64,000 nt of DNA from NCBI RefSeq assembly GCF_000484535.1, contig NC_022600.1:1736001-1800000 (forward strand). The letters run 5' to 3'. The notes beneath the pieces were generated by a model, which saw only the letters and a list, made by a program, of their open reading frames with translations, searched no databases and had not been told where the DNA came from. How positions within the stretch are numbered: position 1 is the stretch's first letter; each line of letters begins with the position of its first letter. This DNA is from Gloeobacter kilaueensis JS1 (lineage in GTDB: Bacteria > Cyanobacteriota > Cyanobacteriia > Gloeobacterales > Gloeobacteraceae). Positions 52,091 to 60,574 of this stretch are shown here, one piece after another. Made by a program: the position numbers and the translations under genes.

Positions 52091-53656
52091 ATGATTCAAC
52101 ATGCACTGAACTTTTTCAAAGCAGCGATTCCGGTGGTGGCTATTTCCACTCCCGCCCCGGAGGAGCTGTCCGCCATCGAGCGCATCGTCCGCGACATCGC
52201 CGAACCGCTCAACCGACCGGTCTTCCTCTGGGATTTCGGGCGTGGCCTGCAGAAAGTCACCGTCGGCGACAGTGGGGTGAAGATCGATGTTCAAGACAGC
52301 ACAAGGGACGATCCGCTCACCGTCCTTCCTTTCATCGCCGACTACCCCGACCCGGCCATCTTTGTGCTGCTGGACTTCCATCCCTTCCTTACGGGCGAAC
52401 GGATGGATCTGCGGGTGGTCCGCACCCTCAAAAATCTCTGCTTCGCCCTCAAGCAGAGCCGCAAACGTCTGATCCTGTTGGGTCAAGATGTTCGGTTGCC
52501 GGACGAATTCGGCGGTCTGATTCAGGAGTTGCACAATCCCCTGCCTGATGCTATCCGCGTCCGCTCCTGCGTGGAATCGGTGCTCACCCAGCTTCATACC
52601 CGGCGCGGCATTGCTGTTCCCAAAGACGACGAGCAGCTCCAGCGGCTGGTGCGCTCTGCCCAGGGACTCACCGAGGAGGAGATCTCAGATGCCCTGCGCC
52701 TCGCGGGCCTCACCGAGGGGGCGATCGACGAGACCAGTGCCGATGTCGTCCGCTCGATGAAGATCGCCAAACTCCGCAAGTTGGGAGTCGAGTTCAGCGA
52801 GCCACCCAGCTACGCGGTCGGCGGCCTGGAGAGCCTCAAACTCTGGATCGCCAAGCGCACACGCCTCTTCTCCGCACAGGGCAGTGCGGCTAACATCCCG
52901 CCGGTCAAGGGACTGCTGCTGGTCGGTCCTCCTGGTGCCGGTAAATCCCTCGTCTCTCGAACGATCGCCCAGCAATGGGGCATCCCCAACCTGGCCGTCG
53001 ATGTCGGCAGCCTCTACGGCGGCATAGTGGGCGAAAGTGAGAGCAACCTGCGCAATCTGCTGCGCGCCGCCGAAGCCTGCGCCCCAGCGGTTCTATTCAT
53101 GGATGAGATCGACAAGGCTTTTGCCGGTGTCGGCGGCCCGTCAGGAGACAGCGGCGTTTCCCAGCGGCTATTTGGCCGCTTTCTCACCTGGCTAAATGAC
53201 AAGACTGCCCAGGTTTTCGTCGTCGCCACCGCCAACAATGTGCTCGGCCTGCCGCCGGAGCTGTTGCGCAAGGGCCGCTTCGACGAGATCTTCTTCGTCG
53301 ATCTTCCCGCCTGCCCCGAGCGCGTCGAGATCCTCTCGATCCACCTGCAGCGCTACGGTGCCTGCCTGGATCGCGCATACATCGAAGTCGTCGCTGCGGC
53401 GACACGCGGTTTCAGTGGGGCAGAACTGGCCGAGATCGTTAAGGAGGCAGCAATCGAGGCGTTCTACCTCGATGGCCGTCCCAGCAACATCGACCCCGAG
53501 CTTCTGCTGAACGCTGCTAAACAGACAGTCCCCCTCTCGAAAAGTCGGGAGGAAGAACTCGGTCGTCTGCGCGATTGGGCCCGCAACAATGCTCGCCAGG
53601 CTTCCCCCAGCAGTGACGATGATCCAGCCGGTGGTCATCGCGATGTTTGGGATTGA
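52091..53656 (+). CDS. ycf46: Ycf46-family AAA+ ATPase
   Basis: This 521-residue protein has GGAGG upstream. The N-terminal half is the Ycf46 pre-AAA region ([36 protein letters not shown]-like, [11 protein letters not shown]). The AAA domain has [13 protein letters not shown], Walker [31 protein letters not shown], Walker [32 protein letters not shown] and [20 protein letters not shown]. These are close to cyanobacterial/plastid Ycf46, a Cdc48-like remodelling ATPase. This is likely a plasmid paralogue; with Ycf35 and DUF2997 it forms a complete trio. Confidence 0.85.
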   Translation: MIQHALNFFKAAIPVVAISTPAPEELSAIERIVRDIAEPLNRPVFLWDFGRGLQKVTVGDSGVKIDVQDSTRDDPLTVLPFIADYPDPAIFVLLDFHPFLTGERMDLRVVRTLKNLCFALKQSRKRLILLGQDVRLPDEFGGLIQELHNPLPDAIRVRSCVESVLTQLHTRRGIAVPKDDEQLQRLVRSAQGLTEEEISDALRLAGLTEGAIDETSADVVRSMKIAKLRKLGVEFSEPPSYAVGGLESLKLWIAKRTRLFSAQGSAANIPPVKGLLLVGPPGAGKSLVSRTIAQQWGIPNLAVDVGSLYGGIVGESESNLRNLLRAAEACAPAVLFMDEIDKAFAGVGGPSGDSGVSQRLFGRFLTWLNDKTAQVFVVATANNVLGLPPELLRKGRFDEIFFVDLPACPERVEILSIHLQRYGACLDRAYIEVVAAATRGFSGAELAEIVKEAAIEAFYLDGRPSNIDPELLLNAAKQTVPLSKSREEELGRLRDWARNNARQASPSSDDDPAGGHRDVWD

Positions 53657-53683
53657 TTACATCTGAAGTGATTTGCTCTACCT

Positions 53684-53715
53684 GCTGAATCGAATAATTC
53701 AGCGGGTCAGTTTTT
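53684..53715 (+). terminator. Probable intrinsic terminator
   Basis: GCTGAAT (53684-53690) pairs with ATTCAGC (53697-53703), with TTTTT some bases later. The stem is weaker than the others. Confidence 0.5.
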
Positions 53716-53777
53716 GCGCGGCCAACAGTTGAGTCTGGCCGCATTTTTCCAGTCCATATTCTCCAGGAGATTGCATC

Positions 53778-54002
53778 ATGAACGCTCCCATCAAACCGCC
53801 TGAAATGCTCTTGATCAGCGCTGAGAAACTGTTTCTTGATGTCACCGAACCACTCGACTGCTTCATTGCACTTCAGCTCTGGAGCATCGTTCGTGGCCTC
53901 ATCTCTACAGCCTACGCTATGGGCTTTGCAGATGGACGAGGTGCATCCGGTGTCTCGATCTGTAGCGAATTCTCCTCTCAGCCTGAAAATCTGGAAAAGT
54001 GA
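53778..54002 (+). CDS. Hypothetical small protein
   Basis: A 74-residue protein with AGGAGA upstream. It is mostly helical (LFLDVTEPLDCFIALQLWSI, VRGLISTAYAMGFADGRG). No family was recognised. It stands alone between a hairpin and the region with operator copy 5. Confidence 0.45.
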   Translation: MNAPIKPPEMLLISAEKLFLDVTEPLDCFIALQLWSIVRGLISTAYAMGFADGRGASGVSICSEFSSQPENLEK

Positions 54003-54231
54003 TTACTCTTTTTCTGAAGAGTCCAGAGTTGCTGTAGCAGCAGATTAGAAAGAGCAGATCTGGTAGGTGCTCAAGCAAACAAAGACATCTCAACAGATGC
54101 GCTGGTTTTGATTGCTCGCCTGCCAGAATTTTCTTTCTTTATCTAATAGCTCGCCGAAAAATAAATTTCGGCAAAACTATTGCAAACCTCGCAACCCTGT
54201 GCTACTCCTGCAGCTATCGAGCTTGATTAAA

Positions 54232-54246
54232 TTGCAGGCCATGCAC
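54232..54246. promoter_or_regulatory. Palindromic operator, copy 5 (pentapeptide operon)
   Basis: TTGCAGGCCATGCAC is the fifth copy of the palindrome, 129 bases before the pentapeptide start and overlapping the ATG of a short exported-peptide frame. No promoter boxes could be fixed around it with confidence. Upstream, 54003-54231 holds no gene. Confidence 0.45.
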
Positions 54247-54378
54247 CACAGGTTTCTGATACCGCTGTGCCTACTCAGCTGGCTTTTCTCAGATCGTGCA
54301 TTCTTTGCAATGACAGCTGTCAAGCCTGTGTTCGTTCCATTCCCGCTTTCTCAACTTGCTCAAGGAGGGGTTCGATGA
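54241..54378 (+). CDS. Short signal-peptide-like frame coupled to the pentapeptide gene
   Basis: The ATG at 54241 opens a 45-codon frame (MHHRFLIPLCLLSWLFSDRA, ending LSQLAQGGVR) whose stop overlaps the pentapeptide start as ATGA. The hydrophobic start looks like an export signal. It could be a real small peptide or a translated leader that controls the downstream gene. No ribosome site is evident, so confidence is limited. Confidence 0.35.
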   Translation: MHHRFLIPLCLLSWLFSDRAFFAMTAVKPVFVPFPLSQLAQGGVR

Positions 54379-55733
54379 GGTTTATTTTCAGGCATCCCCA
54401 CCACGCCGCTCAGGTTGCTCAGGCAACCAACTCTCTTCAGGATCCTGACGAACCGAGGGTCGTCGCCTGCATTTCCCGGTTGGTCATCAAGAACGCTGCG
54501 GCTCAGCTTGGAGCTGAGGTATGTGCCGTTGGCGAAGCAGAACCGTGTCTGCGCGCTGAGGCTGCCATTTATGGCCTGCGCCTGCCAGGCCGGATACTCC
54601 GAGGTATTGACCTGTCAGCCTCGGACTGTCCGGATGCAAATTTCTCAGGTGCTGATCTGAGCGCAGCGCGTCTGACCGACGCTTCACTGCGCCGGAGTCG
54701 GTTCGATGGGGCCGTGTTGCATGGAGCCGATCTGCGGGGAGCTGACCTCAGGTGCGCTGAGCTGAATCGGGCGGACCTGCGAGGAGCCGATCTCGCCGGA
54801 GCGAATCTCGAAGGTGCTTCCCTCACCTCGGCTCTTTTGCCTGGACGGCTTGCTGGCGTGCATGCCCCGGATATCGTCCTGCGTGGCCATATCCTGCCCG
54901 GTTGTGATCTCCGCCGCGCCTATCTGTCCCGCTCCTGGCTCACGAACTGCAATCTGAGCGCTGCCGATCTGACGAACGCAAAGCTGTACCGGAGTTGCCT
55001 CTCGCGGATCAATTTTCGCGATGCTCGCCTCTGTCGGGCCGATCTCCGCAATGCCACCTTCGTAGGAGTCGATCTGACTGGCGCGGATCTCAGCGCTGCT
55101 CTGCTCGAAGGCGTCCGCTTTGACGGATGCAACCTGGAGCGGGTCCAGTTGCCCAAAGCACACCTGGATCGGCAGTTGCTGCGCGCCGGACGCCTGCGGG
55201 CAGCAAACCTTTGCGGTGCGCGCCTCGCGGGTTCTGATTTTGCCCATGCCGATCTTGCCTCTGCCCAACTGGCTCAGGCCGATCTCTCCGACTGCGACTT
55301 CACGGGGGCCAACCTGCGCGGAGCCTGTCTGCGCGGAGCCTGCCTGCTCGGCAGCTGCTTCGAGCGGGCCGACCTCACCGACGCGGATCTGAGCGGCGCT
55401 CAATTGCAGGAGACGAATTTCGACGAAGCCATCCTCGAACGGGCCTGCCTGGCCAACTGTTTCCTGAGCCTTGTAAGTGCTGTGCGAATTTACGCCCCTT
55501 TCTGTGATCTGTCTGGGGCAGAGCTTCTGAACGCTTCGCTCGAATCTTCTCACCTCATCGGAGCATCCTTTGCCGGTGCTCACATCTACGCCTGCGATCT
55601 ACGCGCCGCCGCCCTCGATCCTGGCCAGTTGCGCGCTGCTGCTCGGGTTCACAGTTGCTGGCTCGACGCCCAGCACTCTGTCCCTCCCACCCTGTCCTCT
55701 GTCGCCTACCTGCCCCCGCGCTCCGAAGCTTGA
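54375..55733 (+). CDS. Pentapeptide-repeat protein
   Basis: This 452-residue protein from ATG 54375 has AAGGAGG upstream. After about 75 residues come tandem A(D/N)LxX repeats (GADLRGADLRCAELNRADLR, GADLAGANLEGASL and many more) to about residue 430. These fold into a right-handed beta-helix. Some such proteins mimic DNA and protect gyrase (Qnr, MfpA) and others are structural. The number of turns is high for a Qnr-like protein, so the role is open. Expression may be tied to the palindromic operator. Confidence 0.85.
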   Translation: MRFIFRHPHHAAQVAQATNSLQDPDEPRVVACISRLVIKNAAAQLGAEVCAVGEAEPCLRAEAAIYGLRLPGRILRGIDLSASDCPDANFSGADLSAARLTDASLRRSRFDGAVLHGADLRGADLRCAELNRADLRGADLAGANLEGASLTSALLPGRLAGVHAPDIVLRGHILPGCDLRRAYLSRSWLTNCNLSAADLTNAKLYRSCLSRINFRDARLCRADLRNATFVGVDLTGADLSAALLEGVRFDGCNLERVQLPKAHLDRQLLRAGRLRAANLCGARLAGSDFAHADLASAQLAQADLSDCDFTGANLRGACLRGACLLGSCFERADLTDADLSGAQLQETNFDEAILERACLANCFLSLVSAVRIYAPFCDLSGAELLNASLESSHLIGASFAGAHIYACDLRAAALDPGQLRAAARVHSCWLDAQHSVPPTLSSVAYLPPRSEA

Positions 55734-55785
55734 AAGCCTTGAATCCCCGATTCCATCACCAACCCACTTTTTTCAGGAGGTTCCT

Positions 55786-56004
55786 ATGAAAACCCTCACC
55801 AGTCAGAAGTGCCCCACCTGTGACTACCACCGCTTGCTCGTGCGCGAAGGCCCAGATCTGGTCATCGTTCTGCCGGAGCCGGGCGATCCTCGCCTCGAAA
55901 GCGCGATCGTCGCACTGCCCGGTGACTACCAGGAAGCTGAGCAGGAAGCCTGGTCGATTATCGCGGCACGGCCCGACCTGGCTCTGCTGCTCCCCCGGCG
56001 CTGA
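55786..56004 (+). CDS. Small protein with one CxxC motif
   Basis: This 72-residue protein from ATG 55786 has AGGAGG upstream. It begins MKTLTSQKCPTCDYHRLLVR, a single CxxC knuckle, and continues as an acidic helix (EAEQEAWSIIAARPDLALLL). One CxxC alone could bind metal only as a dimer. No family was recognised. Confidence 0.5.
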   Translation: MKTLTSQKCPTCDYHRLLVREGPDLVIVLPEPGDPRLESAIVALPGDYQEAEQEAWSIIAARPDLALLLPRR

Positions 56005-56025
56005 TTACATCCGGAGGACACCACC

Positions 56026-56436
56026 ATGCAGACTTCCACTTCCCAACCCTCGCCTATCAGCGCGCTGCTGGATGCCTGGGCGATTGTCCTGAGCTACCGA
56101 CAGCACCTGAACATCCTGGCCGGGGCGGTCAGCCCCGACTTTGTGATCAGCGTCGGCTCCGGCAACCGCTGCAGCCTTGTCTGGCAGACTTTCACCTACG
56201 ACTTGCCGCCCTTCTCGGCGGAGCGCATCCCTGTCGCATTCCGGGAAGCCTGGTGCCTGGGTCACTACGACGGTTCGATGTTCCTGCCCCAGGATCCGCC
56301 CTCTGAACCACCTGCGCATCGAGAAGCTTACCTGCTGGGTCACGCTGCCGGTGAGGCGCAATCCTGCGGCCTGCCAGTCTTTCCACCAGATTTGACTTCC
56401 CTGGTGCCGGGCTCCCTTCCCAATCCCATCAGCTAA
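56026..56436 (+). CDS. Hypothetical protein
   Basis: This 136-residue protein starts 21 bases after the previous gene with GGAGG upstream. Soluble, with repeated segments of the type EAWCLGHYDGSMF and EAYLLGHAAGEAQ that look like an internal duplication. No family was recognised. Probably co-transcribed with dnaN, which starts 24 bases later. Confidence 0.5.
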   Translation: MQTSTSQPSPISALLDAWAIVLSYRQHLNILAGAVSPDFVISVGSGNRCSLVWQTFTYDLPPFSAERIPVAFREAWCLGHYDGSMFLPQDPPSEPPAHREAYLLGHAAGEAQSCGLPVFPPDLTSLVPGSLPNPIS

Positions 56437-56460
56437 AACCCAACTCACTGGAGCAGCCTT

Positions 56461-57585
56461 ATGTTCACAATCACGACAACTACCGCCGTTTTCGCCCGAC
56501 AGCTTGCGACCGTTGCCCGGATCGTTCCCTCCAGAACAAACGACCCTATTTTGACAAACGTCCTCTGTCGCGCAGATCGTTCACCGTTCCCCCAGGTTAC
56601 GCTCATCGGTTTTGATCTTGAGCTGGGTATCGAGACCAGATTTGAAGCCGGTGTGTCTGCCGCCGGCACCACCACATTGCCTGCTCGCTTGCTCGCCGAC
56701 ATCCTTACCCAGCTCCCCAATGAACCCCTGACGATTGAGGTGTCGGACACTCACGGCATCGACATCCGTTGCCCCTCCGGGCATTACCAGCTCCAGGGTG
56801 CTTCTGCTGAGGAGTTCCCCAGCTTGCCCAGGATCGACTCCACTCCGCTTGTACTTCCATTGCCGGTCCTGCAGTCTGGCTTTGGGCTCACTGTGTTTTC
56901 CGCTTCTACCGAAAAGACCAAACAGATACTCAACAGCGTCTGCCTGAGAGGACTACCCGATGGCCTTGAATTCGTTGCCATAGACGGACATCGTCTGGCG
57001 TATCGCTATATCGAACTCCAGACTCCCGTCACCGACATCACCCTGGTCTTGCCTCGACGCTCCGTGCGTGAACTCCAGAAGCTGTTGGTTAAACAGAACG
57101 CCGATTCTGTCAGGCTGCTTTTCGACGAAAAGCACATGAGCTTTCAATTTCCCAAACAGATCCTCACTACCAGGCTTTTGTCTGGTCGCTATCCCGAGTA
57201 TCCGCGTCTCCTTCCCCAGTCCTTCAAAATCACGGTCGAGGCCGATCGCAGAACCTTGTGTTCTGCTCTTGAACGCATTGCTGTCATTGCCTCACAGAAG
57301 CACCACATCTGTAAGTTTGAACTCTCTTCAAGTGGTGCCCTCACCCTTTCCGTCAATGCCCTGGATAAAGGTCAGGCTCGCCAGACCGTCTTCGTCGATT
57401 ATGCTGGCCCGGAATTTACCATCGCCTTCAACTGCAAGTACGTGCTTGAGGGTCTCAAGACCTTTGATTCTCGAAAAGTAGTCCTCAATTTCAATGGTCC
57501 CGACAATCCTGCGGTCTTCTCACCGTCAGGTGACGAACTCCATCATCGCTATTTGGTCATGTCAGTCTCCCTCAGAAATGCTTGA
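56461..57585 (+). CDS. dnaN: DNA polymerase III sliding clamp (plasmid-borne)
   Basis: The length, 374 residues, is normal for a beta clamp. Three clamp domains can be followed: ARQLATVARIVPSRTNDPIL and LPARLLADILTQLP in the first, SGFGLTVFSASTEKTKQILN then SVCLRGLPDGLEFVAIDGHR in the second, LLSGRYPEYPRLLP with RRTLCSALERIAVIA in the third, and the end HRYLVMSVSLRN in place of the usual YLIMPMRL. The clamp holds the polymerase on DNA. As a plasmid copy it may favour plasmid replication or repair. A terminator follows. Confidence 0.85.
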   Translation: MFTITTTTAVFARQLATVARIVPSRTNDPILTNVLCRADRSPFPQVTLIGFDLELGIETRFEAGVSAAGTTTLPARLLADILTQLPNEPLTIEVSDTHGIDIRCPSGHYQLQGASAEEFPSLPRIDSTPLVLPLPVLQSGFGLTVFSASTEKTKQILNSVCLRGLPDGLEFVAIDGHRLAYRYIELQTPVTDITLVLPRRSVRELQKLLVKQNADSVRLLFDEKHMSFQFPKQILTTRLLSGRYPEYPRLLPQSFKITVEADRRTLCSALERIAVIASQKHHICKFELSSSGALTLSVNALDKGQARQTVFVDYAGPEFTIAFNCKYVLEGLKTFDSRKVVLNFNGPDNPAVFSPSGDELHHRYLVMSVSLRNA

Positions 57586-57606
57586 GCGCCCGCCTGTCTG
57601 TTCATC

Positions 57607-57636
57607 ACCCCCAGGTCCGGTGATCTGGGGGTTTTT
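57607..57636 (+). terminator. Intrinsic terminator after dnaN
   Basis: ACCCCCAG (57607-57614) pairs with CTGGGGGT (57625-57632), followed by TTTTT. The loop is 10 bases. Confidence 0.75.
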
Positions 57637-57714
57637 CGTTATGGAGAATTGCCTGATCGAGACTTTGGAACAGGCAATCGACTTCCTCCTGATTTTCATT
57701 TCAAGGAGAGGCAC

Positions 57715-58935
57715 ATGTACCTGATCGTTCAATTTTGCCTGGCTGGCGATTGTTTGCCCCATCTGCTCATCGCGGAACCGATCGCAGATGACTCTGCGAT
57801 TGCGCCCGCCCTTCAGCAGACCTTGAATCTGCTCAAAGATTCCAGGCTCATTGCCGAACCGGAGCTGGTCCTCGACGAGCTTCCTGACGAAATTGCTGAG
57901 TTTGCCAGCACTGCTTTGATTCAGCGCCAATTGCGCGGACCCTGGACTGTCTACTCTGCCCAAACAGCAGCGAAACAGATGCTGGGTAAGCCCCTGGCCT
58001 TCGCCTACGCGAGAAAGCTGGGTCTATTCGAGCCTCTTCCAGCCGATGTTCCCCCAAAGATTCCGGCTTCCCTGCCGGCACCCCTGCCATCCAGCCCACC
58101 GTCGGAACCAGAACCGATACCAGCTCCAGAAGAGCCACTACCTGCTGCACCTGCGGTTGCAGCTCCCGATATTCCGGCTCCTGCCTCCACCGCTGAACCA
58201 GTTCACCCCCTCGATGCCGCCGAATACCTCGATGATCCTGACGAAGGCGAATGCTCCGAACCGGAAACAGAAAGCTGCGATTCTCCAGCAACTCTGGTGA
58301 GCCTGCCAGATTCCACACTCACCGAAGAGCAGCCAGTAGCACCTTCCGAAGCAACCCAACCTGCACAACCCTTCGAGGCCGTCTTTCCTGTTTCTGATAC
58401 ACAGCCTGTAGAGGAAATACCTCCGCCCGAGCAGCCAGATCTGCCTGCACAACTGCCCAGGACTGTGCTTACCGGAACGACCGAGGTCAAATTCAACGCA
58501 GCGGACGAAGCTTACGATTTCGAGCGCTGCACTGTCACTCTTACACTGCAGCTGCTGCCCGACGACGGGAATGCTCTGGGTCGCCAGGTTGTCTGCGGCG
58601 TCCGCAGCCACAACGATCCGCCCATTATCGACACCCTGCGATTGTCAGAGCTTCAACTTCCCCCAGTTTTGACCAGCCTGCTGGAGCAACTGGCAGCCAC
58701 CTATCCCGCTCGTCAGATTGCCCGGCAGAGACGAACCGTGTCAGCAGCGCCGCGCTCAGCAAATGGCAAGAACTCGCAGACGACCAGCACTTCGCCCAGG
58801 AATCGGCGATCGAAAACCCCTACGACACCTCCTTCAACCAGGCCCGCTGCACCACTCCCGCCCCTTTCTTCGGTCCCACTTTCAGCCGGTGAAGCCACTG
58901 AAGCTGATAAAGCCAATCAGCTCCCCATCTTTTGA
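57715..58935 (+). CDS. Pro/Glu-rich protein at the head of the PRTRC cassette
   Basis: About 406 residues from ATG 57715, which has AAGGAG; a GTG/ATG further up lacks one. An N-terminal domain of about 100 residues (MYLIVQFCLAGDCLPHLL, RQLRGPWTVYSAQTAAKQML) is followed by a long Pro/Glu linker (about 115-255). A C-terminal domain follows (VKFNAADEAYDFERCTVTLT, LLPDDGNALGRQVVCGVRSH) with a basic Ser/Arg tail. In order it takes the place of PRTRC protein E, but the sequence was not recognised as that family. Confidence 0.5.
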   Translation: MYLIVQFCLAGDCLPHLLIAEPIADDSAIAPALQQTLNLLKDSRLIAEPELVLDELPDEIAEFASTALIQRQLRGPWTVYSAQTAAKQMLGKPLAFAYARKLGLFEPLPADVPPKIPASLPAPLPSSPPSEPEPIPAPEEPLPAAPAVAAPDIPAPASTAEPVHPLDAAEYLDDPDEGECSEPETESCDSPATLVSLPDSTLTEEQPVAPSEATQPAQPFEAVFPVSDTQPVEEIPPPEQPDLPAQLPRTVLTGTTEVKFNAADEAYDFERCTVTLTLQLLPDDGNALGRQVVCGVRSHNDPPIIDTLRLSELQLPPVLTSLLEQLAATYPARQIARQRRTVSAAPRSANGKNSQTTSTSPRNRRSKTPTTPPSTRPAAPLPPLSSVPLSAGEATEADKANQLPIF

Positions 58936-58955
58936 CGAATTCAAGGAGACTACTC

Positions 58956-59432
58956 ATGGAATCGCAAAATCCACAATCTCAGATGCTCATCCAGTCCGCC
59001 GTCGTGCTCTACGACGGGCAGCAGATCCCTATCGGCCTCGATATTGCTCAGGACGACGAACTGCTGGTCAAGGCTCTCGTTCCCTATTTTCCCGAGGTGA
59101 CAAATGCCTCGATCACTCGGGCCGTGAAGGGCGCAGTGCTGGAGATTGCCCTCTCCAAGCGAGCCGGCCACAAGGGGAACACAGTCACAAACTTTTTTTC
59201 AGCATTGAGCGAACTTTCCGAGAGCATCAATCCGATCGTGCTTCTCTACCGCGAATGGCAGGAACGTGAGGCGACCGGCAACTTCAGCCTTGATCAGAAG
59301 ATCGAAATGATCCCTCGCCTGGAAGCCACCCTCACCGAAGGCACTGCGCTCAAGGACGAAGTCGATGCCATCTTCGCCGCCGTCGCCCTTTGCAAACCCA
59401 TTCCGGCTCTGCAGGCACCGATGGGCTTCTAA
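58956..59432 (+). CDS. PRTRC system protein C-like, extended
   Basis: This 158-residue protein from ATG 58956 has AAGGAG upstream. The N-terminal 75 residues (VVLYDGQQIPIGL, then LVKALVPYFPEVTNASITRA and LEIALSKRAGHKG) follow the pattern of PRTRC protein C: a strand, a helix ending in a Y-P-E-(L/V)-T segment, then strands ending in an RxxGxKG turn. About 80 extra helical residues follow. Protein C has been proposed to have a ubiquitin-like beta-grasp fold, so it could be the partner of the E1/E2-like genes downstream. Confidence 0.5.
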   Translation: MESQNPQSQMLIQSAVVLYDGQQIPIGLDIAQDDELLVKALVPYFPEVTNASITRAVKGAVLEIALSKRAGHKGNTVTNFFSALSELSESINPIVLLYREWQEREATGNFSLDQKIEMIPRLEATLTEGTALKDEVDAIFAAVALCKPIPALQAPMGF

Positions 59433-59611
59433 TCTGAAAAAAACCGTTGGTGGCTCTGTTGAAGCTGGACGTCTCGGGCGAGGATGGGGAACGACGCTCA
59501 CCTGCATGATAAAGGTTGCAGTCTCTCTATCGGGCACAAAACTCCTCGCCTCAGAGGGGGAGCTGGAACCTTGCGTTTGTCTGGCAATTTACCGACTGAA
59601 GGACACCGTCC

Positions 59612-60187
59612 ATGCCTCAGCTGTATCTGCTCGGCGGCCCTAACGGTGCGGGCAAGACCACCAGTGCTTACGCGTTGCTCCGCAGTGAACTCTCAGCAAT
59701 CGAATTCGTCAACGCTGATATCATTGCCGCCCGGCTCAACCCTGCCCATCCTGAATCAGTAGCCTTCCGGGCAGGGCGAATGATGCTGGAGCGCCTGGAG
59801 CAACTCATCCTCTACGGCAGCGACTTTATCTTCGAATCCACTCTTGCCTCCCGCAGCTTTGCTCGGCTCCTGCTGCGGTGCCGGGAGCGGGCCTACTTTG
59901 TCAACCTGCTCTATTTCTGGCTGGATTCACCAGAACTGGCGGTGAGCCGGGTGGCAAATCGGGTGCGCTCGGGTGGTCACTTTGTTGCTCCCGAAGATGT
60001 CCGCAGGCGCTACGATCGTAGTATCGCCAACCTGCGTGAGCTGTACATTCCCCTGGCGGACAGTTGGAGAGTTTACGATAACTCTTGCGAAACGGCCCGA
60101 AAGCTGGCTGAAGGCAACCGGACAGACAGCATCACTATCTACGACCAGCAGGGCTGGCAGTCGCTTACAGGAGCAGAAGATGTCTGA
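59612..60187 (+). CDS. Zeta-toxin family kinase
   Basis: This 191-residue P-loop protein has LYLLGGPNGAGKTTSAYALL (Walker A), FVNADIIAARLNP (substrate Asp), FIFESTLASRSF (Glu), a YFWLDSPELAVSRVANRVRS lid and VAPEDVRRRYDRS with arginines. Zeta kinases phosphorylate UDP-N-acetylglucosamine or other nucleotides and block growth. The 3' end overlaps the small next gene. The pair lies within the PRTRC cassette, between the C-like and F-like genes. Confidence 0.8.
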   Translation: MPQLYLLGGPNGAGKTTSAYALLRSELSAIEFVNADIIAARLNPAHPESVAFRAGRMMLERLEQLILYGSDFIFESTLASRSFARLLLRCRERAYFVNLLYFWLDSPELAVSRVANRVRSGGHFVAPEDVRRRYDRSIANLRELYIPLADSWRVYDNSCETARKLAEGNRTDSITIYDQQGWQSLTGAEDV

Positions 60188-60413
60188 GCCTCCCAAGGTA
60201 GTTCCCACCCGTGAAGAAGATGCTGTACCAGTCGAGCCGTCAATAGCCGGCGACCGCATCGACCAGCTCGTTTACGAAGGGCTGAGAAATGCTGTCATTG
60301 AACACGCTACTGCCGGTCGTTCGGTACCGGTGTCGAGGAACGGCAAGGTGGTTTGGCTGACGCCCGAGGAACTCCTCCAGGGCGAGTCCCATTCAAGCGG
60401 CTCTTGTTGCTGA
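60180..60413 (+). CDS. Small partner of the zeta-type kinase, putative antitoxin
   Basis: A 77-residue protein whose ATG overlaps the kinase's end by eight bases. It ends with VPVSRNGKVVWLTPEELLQG, a pattern seen in small proteins that accompany zeta-like kinases in many cyanobacteria and proteobacteria, plus a Cys pair. It probably neutralises or regulates the kinase. The gene order is toxin first. Confidence 0.6.
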   Translation: MSEPPKVVPTREEDAVPVEPSIAGDRIDQLVYEGLRNAVIEHATAGRSVPVSRNGKVVWLTPEELLQGESHSSGSCC

Positions 60414-60459
60414 GCGAGCGAGACGACGAGAGCGGCGTCACACACCTGAACCCCATACC

Positions 60460-60493
60460 AAGGCTCCAACCGTCTGCGATTGGAGCCTTTTTT
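60460..60493 (+). terminator. Intrinsic terminator after the zeta pair
   Basis: AAGGCTCCAA (60460-60469) pairs perfectly with TTGGAGCCTT (60480-60489) and runs into TTTTTT. Confidence 0.8.
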
Positions 60494-60574
60494 CGATCGA
60501 GGATTTTCGGATGCAAATCTGTCTTGCCTTTGGGTATTCCCGTTGGCTTTCAAATCTCATGAGGTTCTCGAATC

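Noticed and set aside
54684-55583. Minus-strand 299-codon frame opposite the pentapeptide gene
   Set aside because: Mirror image of the repeat codons; no independent ribosome site or family resemblance.
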